Assembly: GCA_026210745.1 (NCBI GenBank) | Contig: CP110632.1 | Location: 1,178,001-1,242,000 of the forward strand | DNA length: 64,000 bases | Reading direction: 5' to 3' | Source of the DNA: Exobasidium rhododendri | Lineage: Eukaryota; Basidiomycota; Exobasidiomycetes; Exobasidiales; Exobasidiaceae | Shown: positions 22,460 through 33,303 of the stretch, piece after piece | Numbering within the stretch: position 1 is the stretch's first letter | Layout of the letters: each line of letters begins with the position of its first letter | Translations under genes and position numbers: made by a program | The notes under the pieces: model-generated | The model's database searches: none | What the model saw: only the letters and a program-made list of their open reading frames with translations | Told to the model about the DNA's origin: nothing

Positions 22460-25400
22460 ATGCCATCGCCATCTCTTCGAACATCTCCATCATTCTCATC
22501 GCTACGACAAACACCCAAGACTTGCGCAGATTACTTTGGTGATCTTGCCCCACCACCCTTTTCGCTCCTTCCTTTACCGATCGCCAAGCCTGAAGAATTG
22601 TTTGCGTTCGATTCTATGCCAAGCAATCCTTATTGCATGACGCACTGCTTCGACGACTTACAGGGCAGTCAAGACAGCGAGAGCATACGCAGCAGTCATG
22701 AAGGCAGTTTTCGATCATCTACTAGCTTGGATATTTTGCCCAACATAGTGATGCAGCAGCGACCAATGGCTTCCTCTACCACATCGCTACCTTCAACAGT
22801 ATCCGATTTCAGCAGCATTCGGACGCCTTCTTCCCCATCGACCATGAACAATCGATACGACGATGCGGCACATCTTGATGCTTCGCTAGCAGGCTTGCAT
22901 TCGAAGCGCACACAATCCATCTCTTCCATACCCTTCAGATCGGACCCTCTGGCAGAAGTATATCGACAAGGACTCCCAAGAACGACGCAGATAGATACCA
23001 CTCGTCCATTAAGAAACTTGACGCTTGATCACTGGAGGAAAAAATCCTGTGAGAAAGCAGGAAATGTGCCACTCTTCATCGAGCCCGAGCGAAAATTGAA
23101 CGAAGAACAAATGTGCAAAGACGGTGCAGAGTGTCTTTCTCTCCATGCAATGCAGACGGCAGCTTGGAATTTGATGCAGATGCATTGTGAACCTTGCCAA
23201 GTGTTCGATACGGTTCGCACATCGATAGACCACGCCTCCTATGATCCTTCCACCACTACACCTACGAAGCAGAATGAAACAATTCTACAGCGGTCAAGAC
23301 TTTGCAAAGCCGCAAGTTCCTCCAGATCGTATCCACACCTGAACCATGTTGCCAACGAATCGCTTTTTGCACGTCTTCGAAGGCGAAGCAGAAGAATGGC
23401 ACCACGCTGCGATCCCCTACGTAGTGAAGTATATTCGACAGGCCTCGTTCAGCTTCCAAGAGGAGGAGTTGATGAGCTCGAACTAGCCAGTCGAGTAGTA
23501 GGCTTGTCTTGGGGCTGTTCAGCTCGAGAGTTATGGGAAAAGGATTCCAGTCATCAGTGGTGGGAATTACACAGAGCATCACAGTTACACATAGTCGATC
23601 ACAAGAAGATGCAAGGGCAGATGAACAACGTAGAGGGAAACGGAGCTGAGCAAAAATTATGTCATAGAGCAGAGACGACAGAAGATGATGCCGAAGTGAA
23701 GAGTGTTAGACATCCTCGCCTCCAACGCTGGTCTAATTTTTACCGGGCATACGCGCAGGGTCGTCTTGATCTCTCTGAAACACCGAGCATACCAAAAGGC
23801 GTTCCTGACTTTGAATGCTGTCCGAAAGCAACAACATTGTGCCTTGGCCGATTAGATGCTCCAACTCCAGACTGGGAAGAAGCGAGGGCTAGGACGTACC
23901 ATCGATTGGAGCTGAATAATTTGAGTGAGGAGACGCTGGGCATTATCAACGACCTGGTAGAATCCTACGCAGCCAGGCTGAAAGTCGAAAAGATGACGCT
24001 TCACTGTTTGGAAGAGAATCGTGTCTTGAGACTAAGCAGAAACGGACTGAGAGAAGAGGAGCAGAGCCGGAGGCAGGCATTGTGCGCACACGTTCTATTA
24101 AATCGAAACAGGGGAATGATCATACCCAACGTCAAGAAGGACTGGCGCTTTGAAGAGACGCGAGAAGAGAGGGAGAACAAGCTTACATACTACGCAGGGA
24201 TGCCTATCCTTGCTGCGAATGGCTTACCGGTGGCTGTGATATCAGTCTGGGACAAGGAGCGAAGTGCCTGCGTCGATGTCCAGCTGCTCAGGAATCTCGC
24301 ACGAGAGGTCGGACACACCTTTGAGTGTCATCATCGCAAGACTTGGGAAACAAAAGTGAGACATATGGCGGTCTCTTTAAGAAGCCTTCGCGATCGGCTT
24401 GATGGTGGCCAAGGAGCCCCTTTCTGTTGCCGAGACTCTATTATGCCAACAAATAGTATGAATGCTGCAACAACGTCACCTGACTTTCCTCTTTCTTCGC
24501 TCTTCATCCCCAACACACCCCTTCCATCAGGCTGGACAACGACGCACAACGCAGTCGATTTGGAAAGTCTAGCTGGTCTGGGAATGTTGATCACGCTGGA
24601 GGATGTAGAGCGAATTCGACTTGTGCTGGACGAGATGGCTCGACATCTTCAGCTAGACAGCGTCTATCTAGCAGCCGTCTGTCTTCCGTGGGGCACGAGC
24701 AGCGAGGAAGAAGTGTATCTCTTATCCCATCATCATTTACCAACAGGAGCGAGACTGTCGTACAAGTTCCATCAAGCGCTCTTCTCACCCTGTCCAAGCA
24801 ATGGTGAGACCAGTGAAGCACGCAAAGGGTACCTGGTGCGACATTATCAGGGCACATTCAATCTATACAACACAGATGCGCCAAGGCACCCACCACTGCA
24901 ACCACTGGAAGAGAACGGAGAGTTGACGTCTTGCAAAGCGGGGCTAACGGTCTCAATCGAGAGGATGGGAAAACTCGGCTTCGTAGTGGGTGGTCTGAGC
25001 AAGAAAAAGAGTCGAGTGATAGGAATAGAGGACCTGCGATACATGGAAGCGATGAAGCCTGCACTGATCAACATTGTCAATCAGTTCCGACACGCTTCTC
25101 GATCCGCTCAGTCGCAATCTATTCAGAACCCGATTAAGAGCAGCAAGATCACGACTCCACCACGACGACAACAGCGGCCGGGGCAGGAAAACGATGATGA
25201 TCGCGTCCACCCTCAAGGAAGCAGATCGTTGTTCGGGTGGTGGAACGACGTCGATAGCGCTCCATCTTCCTCCCTCTACTCCACCACTCTGGAAGGCGAA
25301 CAGGATCGGAAACAAGTCTTTCCAGTCGGCAGCTTACATCAAGCCGGCCTCACACCAAGACCAAGACACAACCGTGCAAAGTCGATCAAATCAGCTTTGA

Positions 25401-25480
25401 TAGGCGCACGAAAAAACGGGGAACAGATTAGCGATTCTTGCTTTTCCTCAGACACAGGGCTTTGGCTAGTAGAGCTCTAG
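22460..25480 (+). CDS. Large protein with a GAF-like domain, unknown function
   Basis: A single uninterrupted frame of 1006 aa with a clean ATG. The first 200 residues are Ser/Thr-rich and low complexity. From about residue 330 the protein is structured. The segment around 545-630 resembles a GAF domain: CAHVLLNRNRGMIIPNVKKD, then LTYYAGMPILAANGLPVAVI, SVWDKERSACVDVQLLRNLA. This is the pattern in which a cleared or expired cue and an F/Y-YAG-P-I motif precede a short beta hairpin. A second structured region (residues about 690-850) resembles a degenerate repeat of the same fold, with HLQLDSVYLAAV. No kinase, cyclase or DNA-binding domain is seen. GAF domains bind small ligands or dimerise, so a regulatory role is inferred only. 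Confidence 0.7.
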   Translation: MPSPSLRTSPSFSSLRQTPKTCADYFGDLAPPPFSLLPLPIAKPEELFAFDSMPSNPYCMTHCFDDLQGSQDSESIRSSHEGSFRSSTSLDILPNIVMQQRPMASSTTSLPSTVSDFSSIRTPSSPSTMNNRYDDAAHLDASLAGLHSKRTQSISSIPFRSDPLAEVYRQGLPRTTQIDTTRPLRNLTLDHWRKKSCEKAGNVPLFIEPERKLNEEQMCKDGAECLSLHAMQTAAWNLMQMHCEPCQVFDTVRTSIDHASYDPSTTTPTKQNETILQRSRLCKAASSSRSYPHLNHVANESLFARLRRRSRRMAPRCDPLRSEVYSTGLVQLPRGGVDELELASRVVGLSWGCSARELWEKDSSHQWWELHRASQLHIVDHKKMQGQMNNVEGNGAEQKLCHRAETTEDDAEVKSVRHPRLQRWSNFYRAYAQGRLDLSETPSIPKGVPDFECCPKATTLCLGRLDAPTPDWEEARARTYHRLELNNLSEETLGIINDLVESYAARLKVEKMTLHCLEENRVLRLSRNGLREEEQSRRQALCAHVLLNRNRGMIIPNVKKDWRFEETREERENKLTYYAGMPILAANGLPVAVISVWDKERSACVDVQLLRNLAREVGHTFECHHRKTWETKVRHMAVSLRSLRDRLDGGQGAPFCCRDSIMPTNSMNAATTSPDFPLSSLFIPNTPLPSGWTTTHNAVDLESLAGLGMLITLEDVERIRLVLDEMARHLQLDSVYLAAVCLPWGTSSEEEVYLLSHHHLPTGARLSYKFHQALFSPCPSNGETSEARKGYLVRHYQGTFNLYNTDAPRHPPLQPLEENGELTSCKAGLTVSIERMGKLGFVVGGLSKKKSRVIGIEDLRYMEAMKPALINIVNQFRHASRSAQSQSIQNPIKSSKITTPPRRQQRPGQENDDDRVHPQGSRSLFGWWNDVDSAPSSSLYSTTLEGEQDRKQVFPVGSLHQAGLTPRPRHNRAKSIKSALIGARKNGEQISDSCFSSDTGLWLVEL

Positions 25481-25670
25481 CTTTGATCTCCTTTTCAGTT
25501 GAGACTGATGAAGTCATGTACATCAGATGCGAATGGGGAGATTGTTGAAATGGACAAATAACAGCCTCTGCTTCCATCATGCCCCGCATTTCGTCTACAT
25601 TCACAAAAAAATAAACACATTCAGGACATTTACGAGAGGATTCACATTGCCACGTTTGAGATTGAAAAGA

Positions 25671-25684
25671 GGGGGGGGGGGGGG
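25671..25684 (+). repeat. Poly-G run
   Basis: A homopolymer of about a dozen G in the convergent spacer between the GAF-like gene and the NDR kinase gene. Length is likely variable between strains or reads. Confidence 0.7.
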
Positions 25685-25744
25685 AGAAAGAGAAATGGGA
25701 GGGAAATCTACATTACAGTACTCCTCGGATGCCGCACAGAAGCT

Positions 25745-27397
25745 CTAGAGGTGATCTGAATTGCGCTCGAATCTTCGATAGGTGTAACCCATGAAAGCGA
25801 GGTCTTTGTTGTCCGTCGTTGCACTTTCGTCCGTCGCTGGCATCTCGGGCACGTCGTTGTAGTCCTCCACGGGAAAGTAGCTCGTATCGGTGATACTCTT
25901 TAGGGTAGGCACAAAGGGCGCTTCAATCGCTCGGATCGAATTGAAGTCGACTCCATGGAAGAAGGAATGCTCTCGAATCTCTTTTGCCCCACCGTTCAGT
26001 CCTAATCGATGCTGAGCTGGACACAGCAATCGCTTGATCAAGTCAATCGCTTCATGGGAAAGATGAACATCGTCGGGGAAAGACCACTCCAACCCTAGAA
26101 TCTTCTTGTAAGTCTGATGGGCGTCGTCACTGCAGAATGGCGGGTAGCCACACAGGCACTCGAACATGATGGCGCCCAAACTCCACCAATCACACTCTTG
26201 TCCATACCCCTGCTGCAAGAAGATCTCCGGTGCAATGTAATCGGGCGTGCCGACGGTAGAGTATGCCAGCTTTCTTCTGTTAGCCTTCCATGTGGCAATC
26301 TGATCTTTACTGCTCAGGGTCAAGACGATGCTGTTGACTGCCACACTGTTTCGACCGGCTTGTTGTTGCGTCTGGCTGCTACTCGTCTCAAAGAGTCTTT
26401 GGTAGTAAGCAGAGTCGTGTTGCTTGTGGAAACCGGTGGAAAGGCCGAAATCAGACAATTTTATGTGGCCCTTCGAGTCGATCAGGATGTTGTCCGGCTT
26501 GATGTCTCGATGAATGAAGCCAAGTTTGTGAATTCCCTCCAGCGCCAAGACACACTCTGCCATGTAGAAGCGGGTGACGTCCTCTGAGAATGTATCGTAC
26601 TTGATCAACATGGTCATCAAGTCGCCACCAGGTAAAAACTCCATCAGAAGATACAAGAATTGTGAGTCCTGAAACGAGTAGTATAGCTGCACGACCCATG
26701 GTGAGTTGGACTCGGCCAAGACATCTCTTTCTGCTCGAACGTGCGCCAGCTGGTCCTTCTTGAACATCTCCGCTTTCTTCAACGTCTTCATAGCGTAGAT
26801 CTTTCCCGTGTCGACTTTCTGCACCACTCGAACTTCTCCAAAGGCACCCTTTCCAATCACTTTCACAGTTCTGAAATCATCCAAGCCCAGTCTTGTCCTG
26901 CGCAACCTCAAAAACCCAGACTCTCGTCGACCAAGGGAAAACAGTTGCCGATTTTTGCGTTCCTCTGAAATGGGTACGCCATCGCTCGGATTGGCTAGTT
27001 TCTTTTCTAGCTCGACCCTTCGATTGCTTCGTTCGATAGCTTGTTCGACTGCGATCTTGTAGTAGTGTTCGAGTTTCAACTTTGCACCTGTAGCAGCGTC
27101 CAGTGTCGTCTTTGACATGCCGTGTGTGCTACGCTCAAAGTAGACATAATCCGCACCTTTATCGCTCGGTTGCGAGTTTGATCGATTCATTTGACCATTG
27201 ATGGAGGAGCTGCTCGGCGATATCGACTGCACATCCTGCATTGGCTGTTGTTGTATTTGTTGCTGTTGTTGTTGTGGTTGTTGCTGCTGCTGTTGTTGTT
27301 GTTGTTGTTGTTGCTGCTGCTGGTAATGTTGCTGTTGTGGTTGTTGATGTTGTCGTTGTTGTACTTGCTGTTGATGTTGCTGTTGTTGTTGGTGATG

Positions 27398-27428
<31 letters not shown>

Positions 27429-28168
27429 TGTTGGTACTGTTGGCCTGGACTCGATCGACTAGGGCTAATTCTCCCAGCCCCGTAATTAGGACTCTGGCTT
27501 CGAGCAGTCGGATTGCTCGCTCCGACGCCTGGGCTGTTACCTCGGTAGGCTTGCGACGCTTGGAGACCTTGTTGTATGGGTTGATGCTGCTGCTGTTGTA
27601 GTCTTTGTTGCTGTTGTTGAAATTGTTGCATTTGCGCAGCATGAGCAGCTTGAATTTGCTGTTGATGGATCTGTGCGCCTTGCTGCATAGCTGGATGTTG
27701 TAATTGGCTGGGAGGTCCTTGCGCTTGAGTAGACAGAGAAGCTGCTTGAATTTGCGCTTGCAGTTGTGCATTTTGAGGTTGATAGGGCTCTGAGGCATAT
27801 CCTGCGAAGCCCAAGAAGAAGAGGAAAGGGAATGGAATGGAATGGAATGGAATGGAATGGAATAATCGAAGCGAGCGTCAGTATTGGGAAGAAGATCTAG
27901 ACAGGTTAGATGCCAAGAGAAAAAGCTCACCTTGATTGGCTGGGTAGCCCCCTTGAGGCGATGTGTATCCATACTGTGACACGCCACCCCCACCTCCATA
28001 GTTACCGCCGTAACCAGCTTGAGGCGAGAAATGAGCTCCATAAGCGTTCATTGCTGGTTGTTGCACTTGTGGAATCTGTTGAGGAGGTCCAGCTGCACTT
28101 GTATGATAGCCAGCGTTAGGATTGGGTGAGGCACCGCGCTGAGGGACGCCTTGATTGCGATAAGCCAT
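25745..28168 (-). CDS. CBK1: NDR/LATS-family protein kinase, Cbk1/Orb6 type
   Basis: An AGC kinase of the RAM/morphogenesis network controlling polarised growth and cell separation. Exons 27931-28168 and 25745-27801 join in phase to 764 aa. The N-terminal ~250 residues are Gly/Tyr- then Gln-rich, with long polyglutamine runs. The Mob-binding helix region is clear ([20 protein letters not shown]). Kinase motifs: [42 protein letters not shown], the long NDR-specific insert before the activation segment, [12 protein letters not shown] and DWWSLG. The C-terminal hydrophobic motif [10 protein letters not shown] is the expected upstream-kinase phosphosite. The kinase region is slightly over half the protein. 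ATG at 28168 gives [10 protein letters not shown]. All catalytic residues appear intact. Confidence 0.95.
27240..27440 (-). repeat. Polyglutamine-encoding CAA/CAG repeat region in the NDR kinase gene
   Basis: On the minus strand a mixed CAA/CAG tract encodes about 60 mostly glutamine residues with His, Pro and Val interruptions. On the plus strand it reads as GTT/GCT repeats and creates long spurious Leu/Val frames. Confidence 0.9.
27829..27863 (+). repeat. (GGAAT)7 pentamer tandem repeat inside the NDR kinase intron
   Basis: Seven perfect GGAAT units (ATTCC in the sense of the gene). They lie within the single intron 27802-27930, upstream of the pyrimidine tract and acceptor. The repeat enlarges the intron compared with its neighbours. 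Confidence 0.9.
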
Positions 28169-28411
28169 GATGGACGAATTGGCCAGGTCTGGCACAACTA
28201 GGCTGACCGGCAGCTACCAAGAATAGGCCGAGTGTTCCAAAGGAGATCAAAAGGTAAGCTTGCTTTGAAGAGCGGGGCTAACAGCGAATTACCGACAAGG
28301 GAACACGACCAACGGCAAGCTCTCTTCTATGAATTTAGAAAGAAGACTTCTCGTCGAGACTGTTGGTTTCCTTGCGTTCACGTCACTGTAGCAGCGAATA
28401 GCTAGCTACTT

Positions 28412-29351
28412 CTAACGCGCACCTACGACAAAAGGAGAGCCAACTTCAAATTCACGTCTTAGAGGGAACGCTGGCGAATCCACGTGGTAGTGATCCGCCA
28501 TGGCTGCCTGTGCATTTGGTGCTCTCCATAATTTTCGACATGACGATTTGCGCAGGAATGATTGATCAAGGGTATGAAGATGAGGAAGATACAAATACAC
28601 GCTCTCTCTGCTGAGTTCACAGAAGGACCGGAAGCCATTACAGGGCTAAGTCGCTCGACGCCATGGTGAAAGAGAGGCATAACAATACAAGGGCGGAAAT
28701 AAGGATTCGTCGATCGACACTACTGTACCTGCCACTGCTGTTTGTTCGACTTGTATCCACCTGAAGTGGGTTGCACACGCCCCATGGTGCTATGTCTACT
28801 GATCTGCAGCTGTCCTCCGCTGTGACTTTGTAGCAATCCAGCACTGCGAAAAGGCAAAATGAGCTATCAGACCACCCACCGAAGATGAAGAGCACAAAAG
28901 TACTCACTATCATTGAAGTTGCTTGTCAGACAGAGGGCCTCCTGTGAGGCATTGGGACTCAACATACGCTCGTCACTCCCATTGACTGCATTTCCGCTCC
29001 TTGCAGACGCGAGATCTAGCATTCCACCAACAGCAGCACAGCAAAAGATAGTCATGTCAGGAAACCTGTAACAGTGTTCAAATATTCGTCAAGCGTCTCT
29101 TGACCTGAACTGCACCGGCCCTGCTACGGACTTGCTACATACCAGCTAGCACACATGCTGGACTGCACGAGTAGTGGTATATCTTGCTCGGTCAAGACGC
29201 AGCTGCCATTGAAAACACCATCGGAGTCCTTGATGTTGGCAAAGCGAGCTTGGTCGTCCGATGGCCACAACGACAGAGCTGGGGGATCAGCTGTCTTGCG
29301 CGTATGCAACGATGAGAAAGGAGTGACTGGTCCCATATTCCAAGGGCCCAT
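28412..29351 (-). CDS. Tentative four-exon gene, unknown product
   Basis: A model supported by splice consensus and phase rather than by similarity. Minus-strand exons 29143-29351, 28908-29065, 28729-28843 and 28412-28610 join in phase to about 226 aa (start MGPWNMGPVTPF, end SPFVVGAR). Donors GTATGT, GTGAGT and GTACAG pair with good acceptors. The start is preceded by a TATATAA element at 29486-29492 and a CCAAT box near 29668, at sensible distances. The protein has several cysteines (MTIFCCAAVGG, DCYKVTAEDSCRS, WGVCNPL) but no clear signal peptide, and I do not recognise it. Its first exon could instead lie further upstream, where an ATG-initiated frame at 29998 ends in a perfect donor. Confidence 0.4.
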
Positions 29352-30285
29352 GTCGCACCGGCGGAGCTCGACAGGCTTGTGTGTCTATGTGACACCAGCT
29401 TGACTTTGCTTTTTCTCGAAGCCTGAAGCAGAAAATGTAGGGCGAGGACCTTTGATGGACAACACAGAGTCTTTCGATAGCAGCATTATATACACATCTC
29501 ACCAGACTACAAAATGTTCGTCAGCTCCCTTCGAAGCTGCAATAGCCATTGCTCATCCGCATCATTTTGCCTGCTCCCTCCCCCCGAATTTCTCTTCCTT
29601 TGCTCTTCCACTGCTCATCTTGGGGCGCCAAGAGCTGGCCTCGAACTTGGCGCACGCAAGATCGCCTCCAATTGGCCGCTAGTGTGAAGTCAAATTATCC
29701 CCCTCGTCGAAGACGTGGCCACGCGACGCGCTGTCTTCCATCACAGTGAGGCAAGAGATATCTATACGTCAATGTGATAGATGGGTGCAACATGACTGAA
29801 CGAGGGCCCAGCAAGAGGCGTGGAAACTGGAGCTCGTTCACTTGCTTTGCTTTCCCAAAGGCAAGATTGTGACTGGTCCACCGGAGAAGCAAGTCGGGGA
29901 AGACGAGAATCGAAAAATAAGTTTTGGCACTCACCTTGCGTCCTGTCGAGAGGGTCTGCTACACTCGCTCCAAAGTCGAAAGTAGGCTGCTGCGCCATAG
30001 TGTACTTTCCTCAGATTGCGACTCACGCGGCCTCCAAAGGACATCGGAACGCCTGACCTGTCCCCTGACAAGTCCTTACAGTGCAATACTTCCTCCTCAC
30101 CTCTTCTCCTACCACTACGTCCTATTTACATCTGTATTCCTCTCGCAGCTTTACCTCTCAGCTTCCTTTGTTCAGTCGTTCCCACCCTTCATTTCCCTCT
30201 TTTCTTGCCCCTTCTATTTCCCGCTACGTTGCAAGCGACAAACCTGCCGAGGAGCTGATTCTGCATCTTTGCACCATTGCCCCTG
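29352..30285. other. Intergenic region with an unassigned minus-strand exon-like start
   Basis: On the minus strand, ATG at 29998 opens MAQQPTFDFGASVADPLDRT, followed by a textbook donor (CAAGGTGAGTGCC) at about 29931. I could not connect it in phase to a downstream exon with confidence. TATATAA (29486-29492) and CCAAT (about 29668) on the minus strand fit a promoter for the 28412-29351 model. The plus-strand half is CT-rich leader of the next gene. Confidence 0.35.
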
Positions 30286-32382
30286 ATGTCTTTCCCGCCT
30301 CTGCGTTCCATTGACATCGAAGATCTTCGCGCAAATTACCTCCCTTATCAGACTACGTCTCAACAAGCCATGGAGACGCTTGCTGACGGTGTCGGGTTTG
30401 GCAGACCTCGTCATCAGTATCGAAGCAATACCACCACTTCAGCGTTGCAAAGATTAAAAAAGAAGAAAAGTCTTCGATTTGGTTGCCTTCAGTGTGGTGG
30501 GGATGCAACTCTCTACGACGACGGCCTAAATACAAGCTTTGCCGCTTCTACAAGTCCGAGTGAGAAGGTAAAGGGCAGGATTAAAGTAGGCGCCTCATCT
30601 CAAGTCACTTTGCCACCGCCGATGCCATCGGTGGAGTTCTTGAATTATCGACCGCAGAGCTTAGATCGGCCTCTGCATCACACTGTCCGTACGCAAGCCC
30701 CATCGAGATTGAATGACCAAGAAAGTAGCAGCATTGTGAATTACCAATTGCCACCAACGGCACAACTTTCCCCAATCGCGCAAGCTGCTCCAAATGGGAC
30801 GCAGACTGGTGACGTGAAGAGCACGGCAAAAGCAACGAAAGCACATTCTGATTACCGTATTGATGGTGAGAGCTTGCCGCCTACCGTCGCGAGCTCGAAA
30901 TTGCAAAATCTAGTAGCCATCAGAGCAAAAGATCCAGAGACAAACGCTACGGATGAAGGAGATCAGGAAAACCCAACTCAGATTGCTATCTTCGAGCGTG
31001 CAACTGACCGTGCATCCGCTGCTCACAAGGGAGGGGATGCTGCAGATCAGCTCTTGACAGGAACCATGCGGCCCTCTACATCCTCCTCTGCTCTCGTCTG
31101 TGAGACTCTTCTTCCTAGGCTACGAAGAGTGGAAGACGGAGACAGGACGAATGCGGCTCAGAGTAAAAAAAAGCGAAGAGGAGGCTTCATCAGTATGACG
31201 TCAAGCGACGTCCTCGTCAGTGCTAAGGACGAGCCCGCAGTGGAAGAGACCATGGCAAGCAGCTCTGTAAACGGTAGCGATCGGTCAATGCACAGCTTTT
31301 CCCGGTCCTCCTTGGCTTCCTCTCTCAGCAAATACTCGACTGCGTCGCCGTACCTTGACTTGAAGACGATACCAAGCCGTGCAACAATGGGAGGCGCCAA
31401 CGAAAGCCCCGCTCTTCTCCAACATGGTGAAAGTCACCAGGATCAGCAGTATGAAGACTGCACCTACGACGAAGAGGCGAACGCTACAAACAGAGGCAGT
31501 GCTACCACCACATGTCGGACCGTATCCGTCATGGCCAGTCCAAGCATTCAAGGGTCAGAGCAAAGTCCTGCCATTGGAGATGTTCTGTCTCACTTTCCTA
31601 CTTTGATCGGAAGGGTGGATGACGGCTTTGCCAGCTCGCCCTGCCATTCAAGCGAATCGGACGGTGACAATATTCCCATCACTAGCCGTATCAATACATT
31701 TGGCACAAATCGCGATCTCATATACGACGAGAGTACTTCCCCTGCTCGGGTGAGCAACTTCCACTACGATGAAGAGCTCACCTTTCAGCTTCAGCGACGA
31801 AAGCTCTCCTTTTCTACACCGGAAACCTCGCCCGCTTCTACCCCTTCTTCAGTGGACTCCTACTCTACTGACTTTTCTACTCTTTCCAGCAGATCTCACA
31901 AGAGGGCGGCAATCTTTTGTGGGTATCCTTCGCATGGCAACCTGGCTGCTCTCCGTCTTTGCGATGACAACGAAGGCGACTTGACCTGGCAAGAGAATCT
32001 ACTTTCTCTCTCCAAAGATGAGCTGAAATCGGACGGTTGTGAGATAGGCTGCTTTATCGGGAAAGACGATCAAGCAGACGAAAGCCTGCGCCATTCCTCC
32101 AGTACTCAGACTCTTCGATATCCAGCAACTGACACCCCTTTTGTCCGATCGAGAAATTCTTCCCTCGGTCAGGCCCCCTTTTCACCGCCGCCCGACCTAC
32201 CTCTCCCTCCCGTCCCTCCTCCTCATGCCAGAAATGCAAGGCAACACATTCGGTCCTCCAACAGTTTCGTCAGCTCGCAAGACCTTCACTTCAAACCTCG
32301 TTATTACCATCGTTCTACAGCCGCATCCATGCCTCAATCCGTCACATGCCCAGACATGTCCGATCAAGGATACGCCTACTAG
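30286..32382 (+). CDS. Ser-rich orphan protein
   Basis: A single-exon frame of 698 aa from the first in-frame ATG (MSFPPLRSIDIEDL). Most of it is Ser/Thr-rich and probably disordered. Short conserved-looking islands are the N-terminus (LRANYLPYQTTSQQAMETLA), a basic CxxC-like piece (LKKKKSLRFGCLQCGGDA), DELTFQLQRRKLSFSTPETS-type phospho-like stretches and the proline-rich PPDLPLPPVPPPH near the C-terminus, a possible SH3 or EVH1 ligand. No membrane segment. Function unknown; such proteins in fungi are often phosphorylated scaffolds, but that is only suggestion. Confidence 0.65.
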   Translation: MSFPPLRSIDIEDLRANYLPYQTTSQQAMETLADGVGFGRPRHQYRSNTTTSALQRLKKKKSLRFGCLQCGGDATLYDDGLNTSFAASTSPSEKVKGRIKVGASSQVTLPPPMPSVEFLNYRPQSLDRPLHHTVRTQAPSRLNDQESSSIVNYQLPPTAQLSPIAQAAPNGTQTGDVKSTAKATKAHSDYRIDGESLPPTVASSKLQNLVAIRAKDPETNATDEGDQENPTQIAIFERATDRASAAHKGGDAADQLLTGTMRPSTSSSALVCETLLPRLRRVEDGDRTNAAQSKKKRRGGFISMTSSDVLVSAKDEPAVEETMASSSVNGSDRSMHSFSRSSLASSLSKYSTASPYLDLKTIPSRATMGGANESPALLQHGESHQDQQYEDCTYDEEANATNRGSATTTCRTVSVMASPSIQGSEQSPAIGDVLSHFPTLIGRVDDGFASSPCHSSESDGDNIPITSRINTFGTNRDLIYDESTSPARVSNFHYDEELTFQLQRRKLSFSTPETSPASTPSSVDSYSTDFSTLSSRSHKRAAIFCGYPSHGNLAALRLCDDNEGDLTWQENLLSLSKDELKSDGCEIGCFIGKDDQADESLRHSSSTQTLRYPATDTPFVRSRNSSLGQAPFSPPPDLPLPPVPPPHARNARQHIRSSNSFVSSQDLHFKPRYYHRSTAASMPQSVTCPDMSDQGYAY

Positions 32383-33303
32383 CTCGGGAATCCTGAGCCA
32401 TCTCTGTAGTCATGCTACGTCTTTGTATTTCTGTGCTTCCCCTTCTTCCTATTCCACAGTAGCTAACCGTCATACTAGCACCCATTCGGCAGGCTTTGCT
32501 CCCTTTCGTAACACGTCTCTCAGAAATACTTTATTAGCTTAGCTAGCCATTGCTCTTTGATAGTGTGCGTGACATGGTCGTCTTCTCGTCGAAGAAACCT
32601 CTCAGCCTCAAAAGGACGTGGACGTAGTGCCGCCTTCGAGGAGGCCGCGCGAGGCGCTCGCTTTAACGAATAAGGCGCGTGATTGATTTATGAATGATGA
32701 ATCACAAATTAATTAAAACGTAGTGGGCGCATTCCTATCAATAGTCCTGGGCTTTCTTTGGGGAGAAGAGCTTGGAAATTTATCGAGCTACATTTGTCCC
32801 TGGTGCGAGACCTACGTCAAACGTCTCGCGTAGTCCGTATCTCACCTCGAGCACCATCGCCCGCCTCTCACCCTCAACGCCCTCTCACTACGACTAGTTT
32901 GGCAACGAGGAAAGGCCGTTGTCTAGTATATTCTGGCTTGGTCTGCCTAATCTGAGCGTCGGCTTCTATTTGACAGTATCTTTGCCTTCCCCACTCGGCA
33001 GTGGAAGCCGACAGCGTCAGAGAAAGCCCTGTTACGCCCGACATCGAAACGAGCCGACGGTCTTTTTCTCACGTTTCCTCACTTCAATCGACTTTTCTCT
33101 CACTTTTTCTGACATTCACCTCTCATCAACACCTAGCCTTCGAAGCGCCACTGATACTCACACTCTTGAGGCGAGAGTGTTTCCACGATTCCAAGCGGAG
33201 GCGTCTCCTCGCGCTCTCTGACAGTCGCAACCAGATACCCTTCCTCTGCTTCACTCAGCCATCTATACGGGGCAAGTCGAGATTTTCCAAAAAGTCATAC
33301 AAC
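32383..33303. other. Intergenic region / long leader of kinase gene
   Basis: About 920 nt without a supported gene. The frame of the next gene stays open for about 100 codons upstream of its first ATG but contains none. That part is taken as 5' leader. An AT-rich patch (TTAATTAAAACG near 32709) lies in the middle. Confidence 0.4.

Noticed and set aside
27191-27601. Long Leu/Val-rich frames on the plus strand
   Set aside because: They are the complement of the polyglutamine repeat of the NDR kinase gene.
27829-27863. Resemblance of the GGAAT pentamer to satellite DNA
   Set aside because: Only seven units, inside a kinase intron, with no flanking array; a local microsatellite.
33001-33303. 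N-terminal extension of the PAS-kinase-like protein by 101 codons
   Set aside because: The frame is open but begins with a non-ATG codon and contains no ATG before 33304.
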